Assembly (NCBI GenBank): GCA_000474255.1
Contig: BATO01000007.1
Location: forward strand, 62,001-126,000
From: Aquipseudomonas alcaligenes MRY13-0052
Lineage (GTDB): Bacteria; Pseudomonadota; Gammaproteobacteria; Pseudomonadales; Pseudomonadaceae
Direction: 5' to 3'
Length of the DNA: 64,000 nucleotides
A model generated the notes under the pieces. It was not told the origin of the DNA and made no database searches. It worked only from the letters and a program-made list of their open reading frames with translations. Each line of letters opens with the position of its first letter. The first letter of the stretch is position 1. Below are positions 29,862 through 39,241 of the stretch, piece after piece. Position numbers and translations under genes: made by a program.

Positions 29862-32279
29862 TCAGAACTCCGGGGTGTACTTGACCGTGAGCATGAGGTT
29901 GCGCGGGTCGCCGAAATTGTTGGCACCGTCGCCGGCGGCGAAGCCGGGCTGGTAGTAGCGCTTGTCGAAGAGGTTGTTGGCGTTGAGCGCCAGGTCGACC
30001 TCCGAGCTCAGCTCGTAGCCCAACCGCGCGTTCCACACGGTGAAACCGGGCACTTCGAAATCACGGGCGAAGCTGACGGTGTGGCTCTGGGTGTTGAAGC
30101 CGCCGCCGACGCTGAAGCGACGCAGGTTGCCCGGCAGACGGTAGTCGGTCCACACGCGCAGCATGTGCTTGGGCGTCCACTGGCTGTAGATGCTGCCTTT
30201 GTTGTCTGGGTCTTCGAGGAACTTGGTGGTGTTGTAGGTGTAGCCGGCGAACACCTGCAGGTCGGTCAGCAGCTCGCCGCTGATCTCCGCCTCGATGCCC
30301 TGGCTGCGCACCTGGCCCGATGCCCGGGAGCAGTACCAGCCGTCGCATTCGAAGCCGGAGTCGAGGTCCTGGGTGGCGCGGTTCTTCTGGTTGTAGCGGA
30401 ACACCGCCAGGGAGGTGTTGAGGCGGCCGTCGAGCAGTTCGCCCTTGAGGCCGACCTCGTAGTTGGTGCCGACGATCGGCTCGAGGATCTTCTGATCGGC
30501 GGAGCGCTCGGTCTGCGGCTCGAACACGTCGGTGTAGCTGGCATAGACCGCCCACTGCTCGCTGAGGTCGTAGATCAGCCCCAGGTAGGGGGTGACTTCG
30601 CCGGTGGCGGTGGTGCGGCTCGGGGTGCCGCCGGTGACGTTGTACTCGTAGTCGTACCAGCTCACGCGGGACCCCATCACCAGGGTCAGCGGCTCGGCCA
30701 GCTTGACCCGCCAGCTGCCGTAGAGGCCCTTCTGGCGGACGTCGTAGCCGGCGTTGTAGGCGCGGCCGCCCGGCGAGGCGAGGATGTCGGCGACGGTGGG
30801 TTTCGGGCGGTGGTGGTCGATGGCGAAGATGTTGCCGCCGGGGACGAAGCGCCGGGCGTAGAAGTCGTCCGAGGTGTACTTGGAGTAGTTGCCGCCCAGG
30901 GTGACTTCGTGTTCCAGCGACAGCGCGTTGAAGCGCCCGGTGAGGTAGTTGTCCATGCCGATCTTGGTGGACTGGAAGTTGGTGATCCAGTCGGCGAAGT
31001 TCAGGCCGCTGCCGTCGGCGGCGACATCGCCGTGCATGCGCTGGTGGATCGAGTCGCTGTGTTCCTGCATGCGCAGCAGCGAGGACTTGAACCTCCAGTT
31101 GTCGTCGAAGCGGTGTTCGAGATCGAGGTAGACGGTGGTCTGGTCGGTGTCGAGGTGGTTCCAGGTGGCACCGCTGTAGGTGGAGCGCGAGAAGCCGATG
31201 TCGCTGCCGTCCGGGTAGCGCGGCAGGCCGCGCATCATCGGCCGCGATTCGCCGTCGGTGTTGCTGACGCCGAAGCCGACGGTGGTGTCGGGGGTGAAGT
31301 CGTAGTCGAGGGCGGCGTAGAACGAGCGGGTCTCGTCCCAGACGTAGTCGGTGAAGGAGTGGCTGCGGTCTTCGTCCACCACCACGCGGCCGCGCAGGGT
31401 GCCTTCCGGGTTGAGCGGGCCGCCGGCGTCGAGCTGCAGGCCGTAGTGGTCCCAAGTGCCGGCCTTGCCGGTGATGGCGACGGTGGGGGCGTACTGGCCG
31501 CGCTTGCGCACCAGGTTCACCGCGCCGCCTGGGCTGCCGGCGCCTTGCAGCAGGGCGGCGGCGCCACGGAGGATTTCCACGCGGTCGAAGAACACCAGGT
31601 CCTGGGTCGCCCAGTTGCCCAGCACGTAGAAGTTGCGCGGCACCGGCACGCCGTCGTACTGCCAGTCGTCGATCTGGAAGCCGCGCGAGGAGATGACCAT
31701 GCCTGGGCCGATGCCCTGGGCGCCCACCAGGCCGGTGGTGCGGTTGACCGCTTCGCGCAGGTCGGTGATGCCCTGGTCGTCGAGCTGCTTGCGGGTGATG
31801 ACGGTGACCGACTGGGGGATTTCCTTCAGCGTCCGGTCACCCTTGCCGATGCTGATGGCGCGGGCGGCATAGGAGCCGCTGCCTTCGCTGGTGGCGCTGA
31901 GGCCGGCGGCGTTGACGGTGGTGGCGCCCAGCTCCATGGCGCCGGTGCTGTCGGCCTTGGGCTGCACGCTGTAGTTGCCACTTTCGGTGACCCGCAGTTC
32001 CAGGCCGCTGCCTTCGAGGGCGCGCTGCATGGCCTGGGTGGCGGTCATCGAGCCCCTGACGGCCGGCGCCAGCTTGCCCTTGACCAGTACCGGCTCCAGG
32101 GACACCACCTGGCCGCTCTGGCTGGCGATGGCATTGAGCGTTTCCGCCAGGCTGGCGGCGGGCAGGTCGAAGGCCAGCACCTGTTGCTGGCTGGCGGGCT
32201 GGCTGTAGACGTAGCCGAGCGGGCCGGTGGCGGCGAGCGCGACGGCGATGGCAATGGCGCGGGGCCAGGGTTTGCGCAC
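29862..32279 (-). CDS. TonB-dependent siderophore receptor with STN domain (receptor 2)
   Basis: 805 residues from the GTG at 32279 (RKPWPRAIAIAVALAATG), chosen because AGGAGA lies 8 bases upstream. Signal sequence to about 35, STN domain about 38-110 (AASLAETLNAIASQSGQVVS), plug (IPQSVTVITRKQLDDQG, YDGVPVPRNF, NLVRKRGQY) and barrel ending in MLTVKYTPEF. Same architecture as receptor 1 and clearly related to it. The fecR/fecI pair 2 lies just upstream. Siderophore unknown. Confidence 0.92.
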   Translation of the reverse strand: MRKPWPRAIAIAVALAATGPLGYVYSQPASQQQVLAFDLPAASLAETLNAIASQSGQVVSLEPVLVKGKLAPAVRGSMTATQAMQRALEGSGLELRVTESGNYSVQPKADSTGAMELGATTVNAAGLSATSEGSGSYAARAISIGKGDRTLKEIPQSVTVITRKQLDDQGITDLREAVNRTTGLVGAQGIGPGMVISSRGFQIDDWQYDGVPVPRNFYVLGNWATQDLVFFDRVEILRGAAALLQGAGSPGGAVNLVRKRGQYAPTVAITGKAGTWDHYGLQLDAGGPLNPEGTLRGRVVVDEDRSHSFTDYVWDETRSFYAALDYDFTPDTTVGFGVSNTDGESRPMMRGLPRYPDGSDIGFSRSTYSGATWNHLDTDQTTVYLDLEHRFDDNWRFKSSLLRMQEHSDSIHQRMHGDVAADGSGLNFADWITNFQSTKIGMDNYLTGRFNALSLEHEVTLGGNYSKYTSDDFYARRFVPGGNIFAIDHHRPKPTVADILASPGGRAYNAGYDVRQKGLYGSWRVKLAEPLTLVMGSRVSWYDYEYNVTGGTPSRTTATGEVTPYLGLIYDLSEQWAVYASYTDVFEPQTERSADQKILEPIVGTNYEVGLKGELLDGRLNTSLAVFRYNQKNRATQDLDSGFECDGWYCSRASGQVRSQGIEAEISGELLTDLQVFAGYTYNTTKFLEDPDNKGSIYSQWTPKHMLRVWTDYRLPGNLRRFSVGGGFNTQSHTVSFARDFEVPGFTVWNARLGYELSSEVDLALNANNLFDKRYYQPGFAAGDGANNFGDPRNLMLTVKYTPEF

Positions 32280-32344
32280 GGAGATTCTCCTGAATGTGTG
32301 GGCGTTGTCAGGAGATAGGTGGGACGAACGCAAAAAACCGGACA

Positions 32345-32367
32345 CGAATGAGATGAATTTTCATTCG
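32345..32367. promoter_or_regulatory. Inverted repeat upstream of receptor 2
   Basis: CGAATGA and TCATTCG separated by 9 AT-rich bases, 66 bp upstream of the receptor 2 GTG. Likely a regulator site or part of the ECF or iron-regulated promoter; the ATGA...TCAT core recalls Fur half-sites. Confidence 0.4.
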
Positions 32368-32405
32368 CTGCCTGTGCAGGCCGCTATCCATGGGCTTCGC
32401 GGCAT

Positions 32406-33368
32406 TCAAACGGCCGCGCTGATCAAGGTCAGCCAGGGGCCGTAGGTGTCGACGCGGATCGGCAGGGTTTCGCCCAGGGCGGTGAGCGCGCGGTCGGGGT
32501 CGTCCAGGGGGAACACGCCCTGGACCTTGATCTGGCGGACCTCGGGGCTGACCCGGATCAGCCCGCGTCGGTAGGGGCGCAGGGCGTCGATCACCGCCTC
32601 CAGGGGCTCGTCCAGCACATTGAGGCGGCCTTGCAGCCAGCCCGCGCGGTTGCGCTGGTCGCCGCTGAGCAGTTCGATGTGGCGGGCATGCAGCAGCGCC
32701 GCCTGCCCTTCGCCGAGGCCGAGGGAGCCGCCCAGCAACTGCGACGCCTGGGCGCCGCGCTCCAGCGCCACCGCGCGGGTGCTTTCCGCGAGCTGTTCCA
32801 CCAGCAGGCGCCCGCCCAGGGTGCGCACGTCGCCCTGGCGGGTACGCACCACCAGGGGCTGGGTGCTGCCCTCGGCCGCACTGATCACCAGCGCGCCCTG
32901 GCGCAGGTGCAACAAGTGGGCGTTGGTGGAGACGTCGAGGTCGACGGCGCTGTCGGCGTTGAGCTCCAGCAGGCTGCCATCGGCCAGGGTGAAGCGGCGT
33001 CGCTCGCCGGTGCCGGTGCGCAGGTCGGCCATCAACGCCTGCCCGGCCTGGCTGCTGGCGCCGAGCCAGAGGCCGCCACCCAGCAGGCCGAGGCCGGCCA
33101 GGCCACGCAGCAGGTTGCGTCGCGACAGTTCCGGTTGCAGCAGGGCTTCGCGGGCTTGGCCCGGTGCGCGCCGCTCGAAGCTGCGCAGGGTGTCGTAGTG
33201 GCCGCCGAGGCCGCCTTGCAGGCGGGCCCAGGCGTCCTGGTGGCTGCTGTCGCTGTTCAGCCAGGTTTCGAAACGGGCCTGCTGGCGGGCGTCGGGCGTG
33301 CCGGCGCGCAGCCGCACCATCCAGGCGATGGCTTCTTCGCCGGCGCGGTCGATAGGGGCCTGGCTCAT
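32406..33368 (-). CDS. fecR: FecR-family anti-sigma factor (pair 2)
   Basis: 320 residues. N-terminal FecR domain (EEAIAWMVRLRAGTPDARQ), a membrane helix near 100-120 (LLRGLAGLGLLGGGLWLGAS), and a periplasmic FecR region (FTLADGSLLELNADSAVDLD). It overlaps the preceding sigma-factor gene by 4 bp. Receptor 2 follows 127 bp downstream, so this is the transmembrane relay of the second cell-surface signalling set. Confidence 0.92.
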   Translation of the reverse strand: MSQAPIDRAGEEAIAWMVRLRAGTPDARQQARFETWLNSDSSHQDAWARLQGGLGGHYDTLRSFERRAPGQAREALLQPELSRRNLLRGLAGLGLLGGGLWLGASSQAGQALMADLRTGTGERRRFTLADGSLLELNADSAVDLDVSTNAHLLHLRQGALVISAAEGSTQPLVVRTRQGDVRTLGGRLLVEQLAESTRAVALERGAQASQLLGGSLGLGEGQAALLHARHIELLSGDQRNRAGWLQGRLNVLDEPLEAVIDALRPYRRGLIRVSPEVRQIKVQGVFPLDDPDRALTALGETLPIRVDTYGPWLTLISAAV

Positions 33369-33865
33369 GGCTGCACCCCGGTGAGGTAGCACTGGCGCAG
33401 GGCCTGGGTCATGTAGCGGCCGACGGTGCGCTCGGAGACGTCCAGGCGCCGGCCGATCTCGGCGTAGCCGAGGCCGTCGAGCTGGCTCATGAGGAAGGCC
33501 TTCTTCACCGCTTGGGGCAGGCCGGCGAGGCTGCGGTCGACGGCGTGCAGGGCCTCCAGCAGCAGGTGGATCTCTTCCGGCGAGGGGGCCAGCTCCTCCG
33601 GCAGCAGCATCAGCCGCTCCAGGTAGGCCTGCTCCAGGCGCCGACGCCGGTGGCGGTCGAAGATCAGCCGCCGGGCGATGGTGGAGAGGTAGGCGCGGGG
33701 CTGCTCGATGGTGGCCGGGTCGACCTGGGCGACCAGCAGCTGGCAGAAGGTTTCGGCCGCCGTGTCTTCGGCGTCCGCGCGGTTGCGCAGCTGCCGCTGC
33801 ACATGCTGCAGCAGCCAGCGGTGGTGGTCGCTGAAGAAGAAACCCAGTTTGCTGGACGCGGACAC
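33365..33865 (-). CDS. fecI: FecI-type ECF sigma factor (pair 2)
   Basis: 166 residues from the GTG at 33865 (SASSKLGFFFSDHHRWLL), selected by similarity to the usual N-terminus of these sigma factors; no strong Shine-Dalgarno is visible, so the start is tentative. Region 2 is DAEDTAAETFCQLLV and region 4 is LGYAEIGRRLDVSERTVGRY. It is divergent from receptor 3 across 296 bp, so either receptor could be its target. Confidence 0.9.
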   Translation of the reverse strand: MSASSKLGFFFSDHHRWLLQHVQRQLRNRADAEDTAAETFCQLLVAQVDPATIEQPRAYLSTIARRLIFDRHRRRRLEQAYLERLMLLPEELAPSPEEIHLLLEALHAVDRSLAGLPQAVKKAFLMSQLDGLGYAEIGRRLDVSERTVGRYMTQALRQCYLTGVQP

Positions 33866-34064
33866 GGGAGGGGAACCGGATACAAATGAGAATGCGTCGT
33901 ATCTTATACAAATGCCCGTGCAGGTCCACCTGAACCGTTGCGGGCCCGATGCAGCGGGCCGGGGGCCAAGCGTCCGGCGCACCGATACGCCGCCTTCTGC
34001 AGGGCTGCCGCAGCCCTCGTCATGCCTGCCCTCGGCGCCTCATCAAGGGCATTTTCCTGACCTT

Positions 34065-34083
34065 TCAGATGATAATTATTCTC
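34065..34083. promoter_or_regulatory. Candidate Fur box upstream of receptor 3
   Basis: TCAGATGATAATTATTCTC matches the classical 19-bp Fur consensus GATAATGATAATCATTATC at 13 positions. It lies 79 bp upstream of the receptor 3 start, the expected place for iron repression. Confidence 0.6.
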
Positions 34084-34161
34084 GTAAAGGCTAAATAAGC
34101 CGCCCCCTCTTCGTCTCCAGTGCAACGGAATTTTTCACTCGACGACAAGGAGTCGGCAGCG

Positions 34162-36408
34162 ATGTTCGTGCCATTCACCCGTTTCATGACGATCACATTG
34201 GGCCTCTGTGGCGCGGCGCTCAGCCCCGCCCTGCTGGCCGAAACCGAGCCTGCCCGGAGCCCCGATCCGCACGCTACGCCCCTGGAGCTGGAGGCCACCA
34301 GCGTCACCGCCGAGGGCCTCGGGGCGACCACCGAGAACACCGGGTCGTACACCACCGGCAGCATGAACACCGCCACGCGCTTGAACCTGTCGATCAAGGA
34401 AACCCCGCAGTCGGTGTCGGTGGTGACCCGCCAGCAGATGGATGACTTCAAGCTCGACACCCTGACCGAGGTACTGGGGCAAACCACCGGGGTGGTGGTG
34501 CAGCACCTGGACTCCGACCGGGCGATCTATTCGTCACGGGGCTATGGCATCGACAACTTCCAGGTCGACGGCATGCTCAACACCTTCAGCCGCATGAAGT
34601 CCGACTCGGACACCATCATCTATGACCGCATCGAGGTGGTGCGCGGCGCCACCGGCCTGACCACGGGCGCGGGTGATCCCTCGGCCACCGTCAACATGGT
34701 GCGCAAGCGCCCCACCCGCGAATGGGCGGCCAGGGCCGGCGCCAGCGGTGGCAGCTACGACAACTACTACAGCTATGTGGATGTCGGCGGCCCCCTGGCG
34801 TTCGAGGGGCGCCTGCGCGGGCGCGCGGTGCTGGCCTATCGCGACAGCCAGTCGTTCCGTGATCACTACGCGCAGCAACGGGAGGTGGGCTACGGCATCC
34901 TCGAGGCCGACCTGACCGAAAGCACCACCCTGGCCCTGGGCTTCGACTACCAGGACAAGCAGGTCCAGGGCACCTCCTGGGGCACGTTGCCCTACTGGAA
35001 TGCCTCGGGTGACAAGGCCAACCTGCCGCGCTCCACCAACATGGCGGCGCACTGGAGTTCCTGGCCGCTTCAGGACAAGACAAGCTTCGCGACCCTCGAC
35101 CAGCAGCTGGGTGGCGACTGGCACCTCAAGGCGGCCTACACCCACCGCGACAGCGAGAGCGACGGCAAGGTCTACTACGGCGGTGGTGGTATCCCGGAGG
35201 CCGACCGCTCGGGCATGAGCGCCTGGACCAGCCACATGATCGGCACGCAGAAAATGCGCGTGTATGACGTCAACCTGGCGGGCCCCTACAGCCTGCTTGG
35301 GCGCGATCACGAACTGATGCTGGGCTATGGCGAAGCTGAGCGCCGCGACTGGTCGCCCTACACCATTCCCGGCCCGACACCCCCGGGTTACACCGACATC
35401 GACGACTGGAAGTACATGGGCGGCATCGGCAAGTTCCCCGACACCGTGACCCACCTGCCCGGTTCCGACGGCAGCACCCGGCAGAAGGCCGGCTACCTGG
35501 CCACCCGCCTGAGCCTGCGCGATGATCTGCATGCGGTGCTGGGCAGCCGCTACGGCAGCTGGAAAAACCAGGCCCGCAGCTATGAGTACGATGCCAACGA
35601 CCAGCTGACCGGCATCGAGGACACCCGCCAGCAGCACAACGACATGTGGACGCCCTATGCCGGCCTGCTCTACGACCTGACCCCCGAATACACGCTGTAC
35701 GTCAGCTACACCGACATCTTCAAACCCCAGGAACTGCGCGACGCCAACCGCAAGTACCTGGAGCCGGTGGTGGGCGCCAACTACGAGCTGGGGCTCAAGG
35801 GCAGCCTGCTGGAGGAGCGCCTGAACCTGGCCACGGCGGTGTTCTGGAGCAAGCAGGACAACGTCGGCGAGCTGGACAGCTCGGTGCCGCCGGACCCGGT
35901 CACCGGCGAGGAGTTCTACAAGTCGGGCGGCAAGGGCGGCAAGGCCGAGGGGTTCGAGGTCGAGGTTTCGGGCGAGGTCCTGCCGGACTGGAACCTGACG
36001 GCCGGCTACTCCTACACCCACGCGCTGGATGGCGAGAAGCAGCGCAGCAATGGCGGCGAGCCGATGAACATGCTGCGCCTGTCGACGGCCTATCGCCTGC
36101 CGGGGCAATGGCGCGCGCTGACCGTCGGCGGCACCTTGAACTGGCAGAGCGAGATCTATGGCAACACCCGGCGCCCGGTGGGGCGCGACAGCGGCGGTGC
36201 GATCATCACCCAGACCACCCGCGTCCATCAGCAGGCCTACAGCGTGGCGGGGCTGATGTCGCGCTACGAGTTCGACAGGCACCTGTCGGTGTCGCTCAAC
36301 GTGAGCAACCTGTTCGACAAGAAGTACTACGAGCGGGTTGGCTTCTATAACGGCGTTTACTGGGGCGAACCGCGCACCCTGACCCTGGGGCTGGACTGGA
36401 CGCTCTGA
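34162..36408 (+). CDS. TonB-dependent siderophore receptor without STN domain (receptor 3)
   Basis: 748 residues from ATG 34162 with AAGGAG 9 bases upstream. Signal peptide (FMTITLGLCGAALSPALLA), then directly the plug (KETPQSVSVVTRQQMDDF, VDGMLNTFSR, NMVRKRPTRE) and barrel ending in LTLGLDWTL. Unlike receptors 1 and 2 it has no STN domain, so it should transport without signalling through FecR. It is expressed away from fecI 2 and has a good Fur box. Siderophore unknown. Confidence 0.92.
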   Translation: MFVPFTRFMTITLGLCGAALSPALLAETEPARSPDPHATPLELEATSVTAEGLGATTENTGSYTTGSMNTATRLNLSIKETPQSVSVVTRQQMDDFKLDTLTEVLGQTTGVVVQHLDSDRAIYSSRGYGIDNFQVDGMLNTFSRMKSDSDTIIYDRIEVVRGATGLTTGAGDPSATVNMVRKRPTREWAARAGASGGSYDNYYSYVDVGGPLAFEGRLRGRAVLAYRDSQSFRDHYAQQREVGYGILEADLTESTTLALGFDYQDKQVQGTSWGTLPYWNASGDKANLPRSTNMAAHWSSWPLQDKTSFATLDQQLGGDWHLKAAYTHRDSESDGKVYYGGGGIPEADRSGMSAWTSHMIGTQKMRVYDVNLAGPYSLLGRDHELMLGYGEAERRDWSPYTIPGPTPPGYTDIDDWKYMGGIGKFPDTVTHLPGSDGSTRQKAGYLATRLSLRDDLHAVLGSRYGSWKNQARSYEYDANDQLTGIEDTRQQHNDMWTPYAGLLYDLTPEYTLYVSYTDIFKPQELRDANRKYLEPVVGANYELGLKGSLLEERLNLATAVFWSKQDNVGELDSSVPPDPVTGEEFYKSGGKGGKAEGFEVEVSGEVLPDWNLTAGYSYTHALDGEKQRSNGGEPMNMLRLSTAYRLPGQWRALTVGGTLNWQSEIYGNTRRPVGRDSGGAIITQTTRVHQQAYSVAGLMSRYEFDRHLSVSLNVSNLFDKKYYERVGFYNGVYWGEPRTLTLGLDWTL

Positions 36409-36443
36409 GCCTTCGCCGCGCGGGTTGCTGAGGAGCAGGCAGG

Positions 36444-36480
36444 CACGAGGCCGGCTCCCTCAGGCGGGACCGGCCTCGTG
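36444..36480 (+). terminator. GC-rich hairpin after receptor 3
   Basis: Perfect 11-bp stem CACGAGGCCGG / CCGGCCTCGTG with a 15-base loop, 36 bp beyond the receptor stop. No T-run follows, so it is either an atypical terminator, an mRNA-stabilising hairpin or a REP-like element. Confidence 0.4.
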
Positions 36481-36520
36481 GAAGCCGCCCTGGGCGGGCG
36501 GCTCGGGGTGGGCGACGGAT

Positions 36521-36844
36521 CTAGCCGCGATGGCGCAGCATGTAGGTCGCCAGGGCCACGGCACCTACGGCGCCCGCCGCGACGCCAGCGGTGGCCAGCG
36601 GGTGCTCACGGCCATACTCGCGGGTGGCGGCACCGGCCTTGGCCGTGCGCTCCCAGGCCTGGCCGGCCAGGTCACGGGAGCGGCTCAGGGTGCGCAGGGC
36701 ACCATCCTGGATGGCACTGAGCGAGTGCTGCGACTCCGCTTCCACCACGTGCTTGATGCGCTCGATACCGCTGCGCAGTTGTTCGATTTCCTGCTCGATG
36801 CCCTGCAGGGTGGATTTCTTGCGCGAAGACATGAAGAAAGCCAT
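36521..36844 (-). CDS. DUF883/YqjD-like membrane-anchored protein
   Basis: 107 residues from ATG 36844 with a strong GAGGAGG ribosome site. Long amphipathic helix (about 12-75) followed by one C-terminal membrane helix (about 84-103, LATAGVAAGAVGAVALATYM) and a short basic end, the ElaB/YqjD layout. Relatives in E. coli are stress- and stationary-phase proteins that tether ribosomes to the inner membrane. It is convergent with receptor 3. Confidence 0.8.
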   Translation of the reverse strand: MAFFMSSRKKSTLQGIEQEIEQLRSGIERIKHVVEAESQHSLSAIQDGALRTLSRSRDLAGQAWERTAKAGAATREYGREHPLATAGVAAGAVGAVALATYMLRHRG

Positions 36845-36981
36845 GTCGTACCTCCTCTTTCGGGTTGGGGTACTAGGTCCGACCCACGTATCGCCGAGGA
36901 GTGCAGCTAATCTGAACTTATTCGTGGGATTCCGGGCCTGAGATGGCAAGTGGCCCATTTCCGAAAGCAAGGAGAACAACC

Positions 36982-37197
36982 ATGTCTGATCATCACACCT
37001 ACAAGAAGATCGAGATCGTCGGCTCCTCCCGCACCAGCATCGACGAAGCCATCAACAACGCCCTGGCCGAGGCGGCGAAGTCCATCCGCAACCTCGACTG
37101 GTTCGAGGTGGTGGAGACCCGTGGGCACATCGAGAACGGCAAGGTCGGCCACTACCAGGTCACCCTGAAAGTCGGATTCCGACTCAGTGATAGCTGA
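36982..37197 (+). CDS. Dodecin family flavin-binding protein
   Basis: 71 residues from ATG 36982 with AAGGAGA upstream. Typical dodecin sequence: [17 protein letters not shown], the flavin-stacking Trp in [12 protein letters not shown], and [13 protein letters not shown]. Dodecins assemble as hollow dodecamers that store flavins in the cytoplasm. Divergent from the YqjD-like gene. Confidence 0.93.
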   Translation: MSDHHTYKKIEIVGSSRTSIDEAINNALAEAAKSIRNLDWFEVVETRGHIENGKVGHYQVTLKVGFRLSDS

Positions 37198-37354
37198 GCG
37201 TCTTACAGAAAAGGCCTAGTCCCTGGGCTAGGCTCACACAGGTTTGGCCATGTGGCGTCTAAACGAACAAGACCACAGGTGCCATCCGCTTGGGGACGTC
37301 TGGTCCCCGTGGCTCGCTCGAGCCTTTCTTTTCTACAACGAGGGAGCGTTACCG

Positions 37355-37579
37355 ATGAAGAAACTGTTGTTGGCCGTTGGCCTGTTCACCCTTGCCGGTT
37401 CGGCTTTTGCCGCCGCCAAGCCCTGCGAGGAGCTGAAGTCCGAAATCGACGCGAAGATCAAGGCGAACGGAGCCACCTCCTACACCCTTGAGATCGTCGA
37501 CAAGGGCAGCGCGACCGACAAGAAAGTGGTCGGCAGCTGCGAAGCGGGCAGCAAGGAAATCGTCTACCAGCGCAATTGA
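37355..37579 (+). CDS. DUF1161 periplasmic protein, copy 1
   Basis: 74 residues. Signal peptide MKKLLLAVGLFTLAGSAFA, then a 55-residue mature domain with two conserved cysteines (KPCEELK and GSCEAG) likely in a disulfide, and the ending IVYQRN. A second copy with the same motifs lies at 40837-41070. Function unknown. A good terminator follows at 37596-37622. Confidence 0.88.
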   Translation: MKKLLLAVGLFTLAGSAFAAAKPCEELKSEIDAKIKANGATSYTLEIVDKGSATDKKVVGSCEAGSKEIVYQRN

Positions 37580-37595
37580 TCGCGCGATGAGCAGT

Positions 37596-37622
37596 AAAGC
37601 CGGCGTTCGCGCCGGCTTTTTT
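37596..37622 (+). terminator. Rho-independent terminator after DUF1161 copy 1
   Basis: GCCGGCG / CGCCGGC stem closed by a TTCG loop, flanked by AAA and TTTTTT, starting 17 bp after the stop codon. Confidence 0.85.
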
Positions 37623-37770
37623 GTGGGCGCCCGGCGGGCCCCATGGCTTACCCGGAGGTGCCCTGGTTACCGAAAAGTGCCTTCTGGTGGCTGCCGCCGG
37701 GTAGGCCTACAGTAGCTCGCCTGTGTCTTACGGAAGGCGTGAGTCTTCCCCCGAGCAAGGTCCCTTCGCT

Positions 37771-38769
37771 ATGTCAGCCCTTTCTTCCCTGCCCCTTTCC
37801 GTCCTCGACCTGGCCCCCATCCGTGACGATGGCGGCCCCGCCGAAGCGCTGCACAACTCCCTGGCCCTGGCGCGCCATGTGGAGCAACTCGGTTTCTCGC
37901 GCTTCTGGGTGGCCGAGCACCACAACATGGAAGGTATCGCCAGCTCCGCCACTTCGGTGCTGCTGGGTTACCTGGCGGCTAATACCTCGACGCTGCGCCT
38001 CGGCTCCGGCGGGATCATGCTGCCCAACCACGCGCCGCTGGTGGTGGCCGAGCAGTTCGGCACCCTCGCCACGCTCTACCCCGGGCGCATCGAGCTGGGC
38101 CTCGGTCGGGCGCCGGGCGCCGACCACCTGACCGCCCGTGCCCTGCGCCGCGAGCGTTCCGGCAGCGCCGACGATTTCCCCCAGGACGTGGAAGAGCTGG
38201 AGCTGTTGCTCGGCCCGCGCCTGGAAGGCCAGAAGGTCATCGCCATGCCGGGCATGGACACCCGGGTGCCGATCTGGCTGCTCGGTTCCAGCCTGTTCAG
38301 CGCCCAGCTGGCCGGGCAGAAGGGCCTGCCCTACGCCTTCGCCTCGCACTTCGCACCGCGCTACATGCACGAGGCGATACGCGTCTATCGCAACCACTTC
38401 CGCCCCTCGGCGGTGCTCGATGCGCCCTATGTGATGCTCGGCGTGCCGCTGGTGGCGGCGCCCACGGACGAGGAGGCGGACTTCCTCGCCACCACCGTCT
38501 ACCAGCGGGTGCTGAGCCTGATGCGCGGCGAGAGCCTGGTGCTGCGCCCGCCGGTGGACAGCATGGCCGGGCGCTGGTTGCCCCACGAGAAGGAGGCGGT
38601 CGGCAGCTTCCTGGCGATGGCCATGGTGGGCGGGCCGGAGAAGATCCGCGGCAAGCTGGAGGTGCTGCTGGAGCAGACCGGCGCCGACGAGCTGATCTTC
38701 ACCTGCGACGTCTACCAGCACGAACACCGCCTGCGCGCCTTCGACATCCTCGCCGACCTGCGCGGCTGA
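37771..38769 (+). CDS. Luciferase-like monooxygenase (LLM class flavin-dependent)
   Basis: 332 residues from ATG 37771; an upstream start would add an unlikely 16 residues. A TIM-barrel of the bacterial-luciferase superfamily: [13 protein letters not shown] at the start, [18 protein letters not shown] near 45-62 and the [20 protein letters not shown] segment. Such enzymes use FMNH2 and O2. It belongs to the MsnO8/YhbW-type group often annotated without substrate. Confidence 0.88.
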   Translation: MSALSSLPLSVLDLAPIRDDGGPAEALHNSLALARHVEQLGFSRFWVAEHHNMEGIASSATSVLLGYLAANTSTLRLGSGGIMLPNHAPLVVAEQFGTLATLYPGRIELGLGRAPGADHLTARALRRERSGSADDFPQDVEELELLLGPRLEGQKVIAMPGMDTRVPIWLLGSSLFSAQLAGQKGLPYAFASHFAPRYMHEAIRVYRNHFRPSAVLDAPYVMLGVPLVAAPTDEEADFLATTVYQRVLSLMRGESLVLRPPVDSMAGRWLPHEKEAVGSFLAMAMVGGPEKIRGKLEVLLEQTGADELIFTCDVYQHEHRLRAFDILADLRG

Positions 38770-38770
38770 G

Positions 38771-39190
38771 TCAGATCGGCCCGCAACCCAGGTTGTCGCC
38801 CCGTGCCACCACGTTGCGCTGGGCGTCGTACATCAGCACCTGCGGGCGCATGACGATGGGCCGTGCGTCGATGCGGTAGCGCTCGCCGGCGACGAAGCCG
38901 TCGTAACGGATGCGCACGTGGCAGGTGAGTTGGAAGGAACCGGAATCGCTATTGAGGCTGCCGCCGCTGGAGACCTCGAACTGGTAGCGCATCTCCAATT
39001 CGTGGCGGCCTGGGCTGACCTGGTAGTAGCGGCCGTCGGCGGTGCGCTTTCCGTCCAGGCGATCGGCCATGAAGCTGGTGCCCGGCTCGCCGCGCAGGTC
39101 GATCCAGGCCTGGGCCGGGTCGGGTTGGGGCAGCGGGCCGGCGCAGGCGGTCAGGCTGGCCAGCAGGAGCGCGGCGGGTAGCTTGCGCAT
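38771..39190 (-). CDS. Hypothetical lipoprotein, paralogue A
   Basis: 139 residues with a lipobox (LLASLTAC, Cys16), so it should be lipidated and exported. The mature part shares with the gene immediately upstream the pattern DPAQAWIDL ... RYYQVSPGRHELEMRY(Q)F ... CHVRIRYDGFVAGERYRI. The YYQVSPGRHELE segment suggests a PEGA-like or beta-sandwich fold. Function unknown. Tandem duplication with 39242-39658. Confidence 0.8.
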   Translation of the reverse strand: MRKLPAALLLASLTACAGPLPQPDPAQAWIDLRGEPGTSFMADRLDGKRTADGRYYQVSPGRHELEMRYQFEVSSGGSLNSDSGSFQLTCHVRIRYDGFVAGERYRIDARPIVMRPQVLMYDAQRNVVARGDNLGCGPI

Positions 39191-39241
39191 GGCGGAATCC
39201 TCGGGAGGGCGTGGCGTGCAGGATAAACCCGCCGCCCGTTT

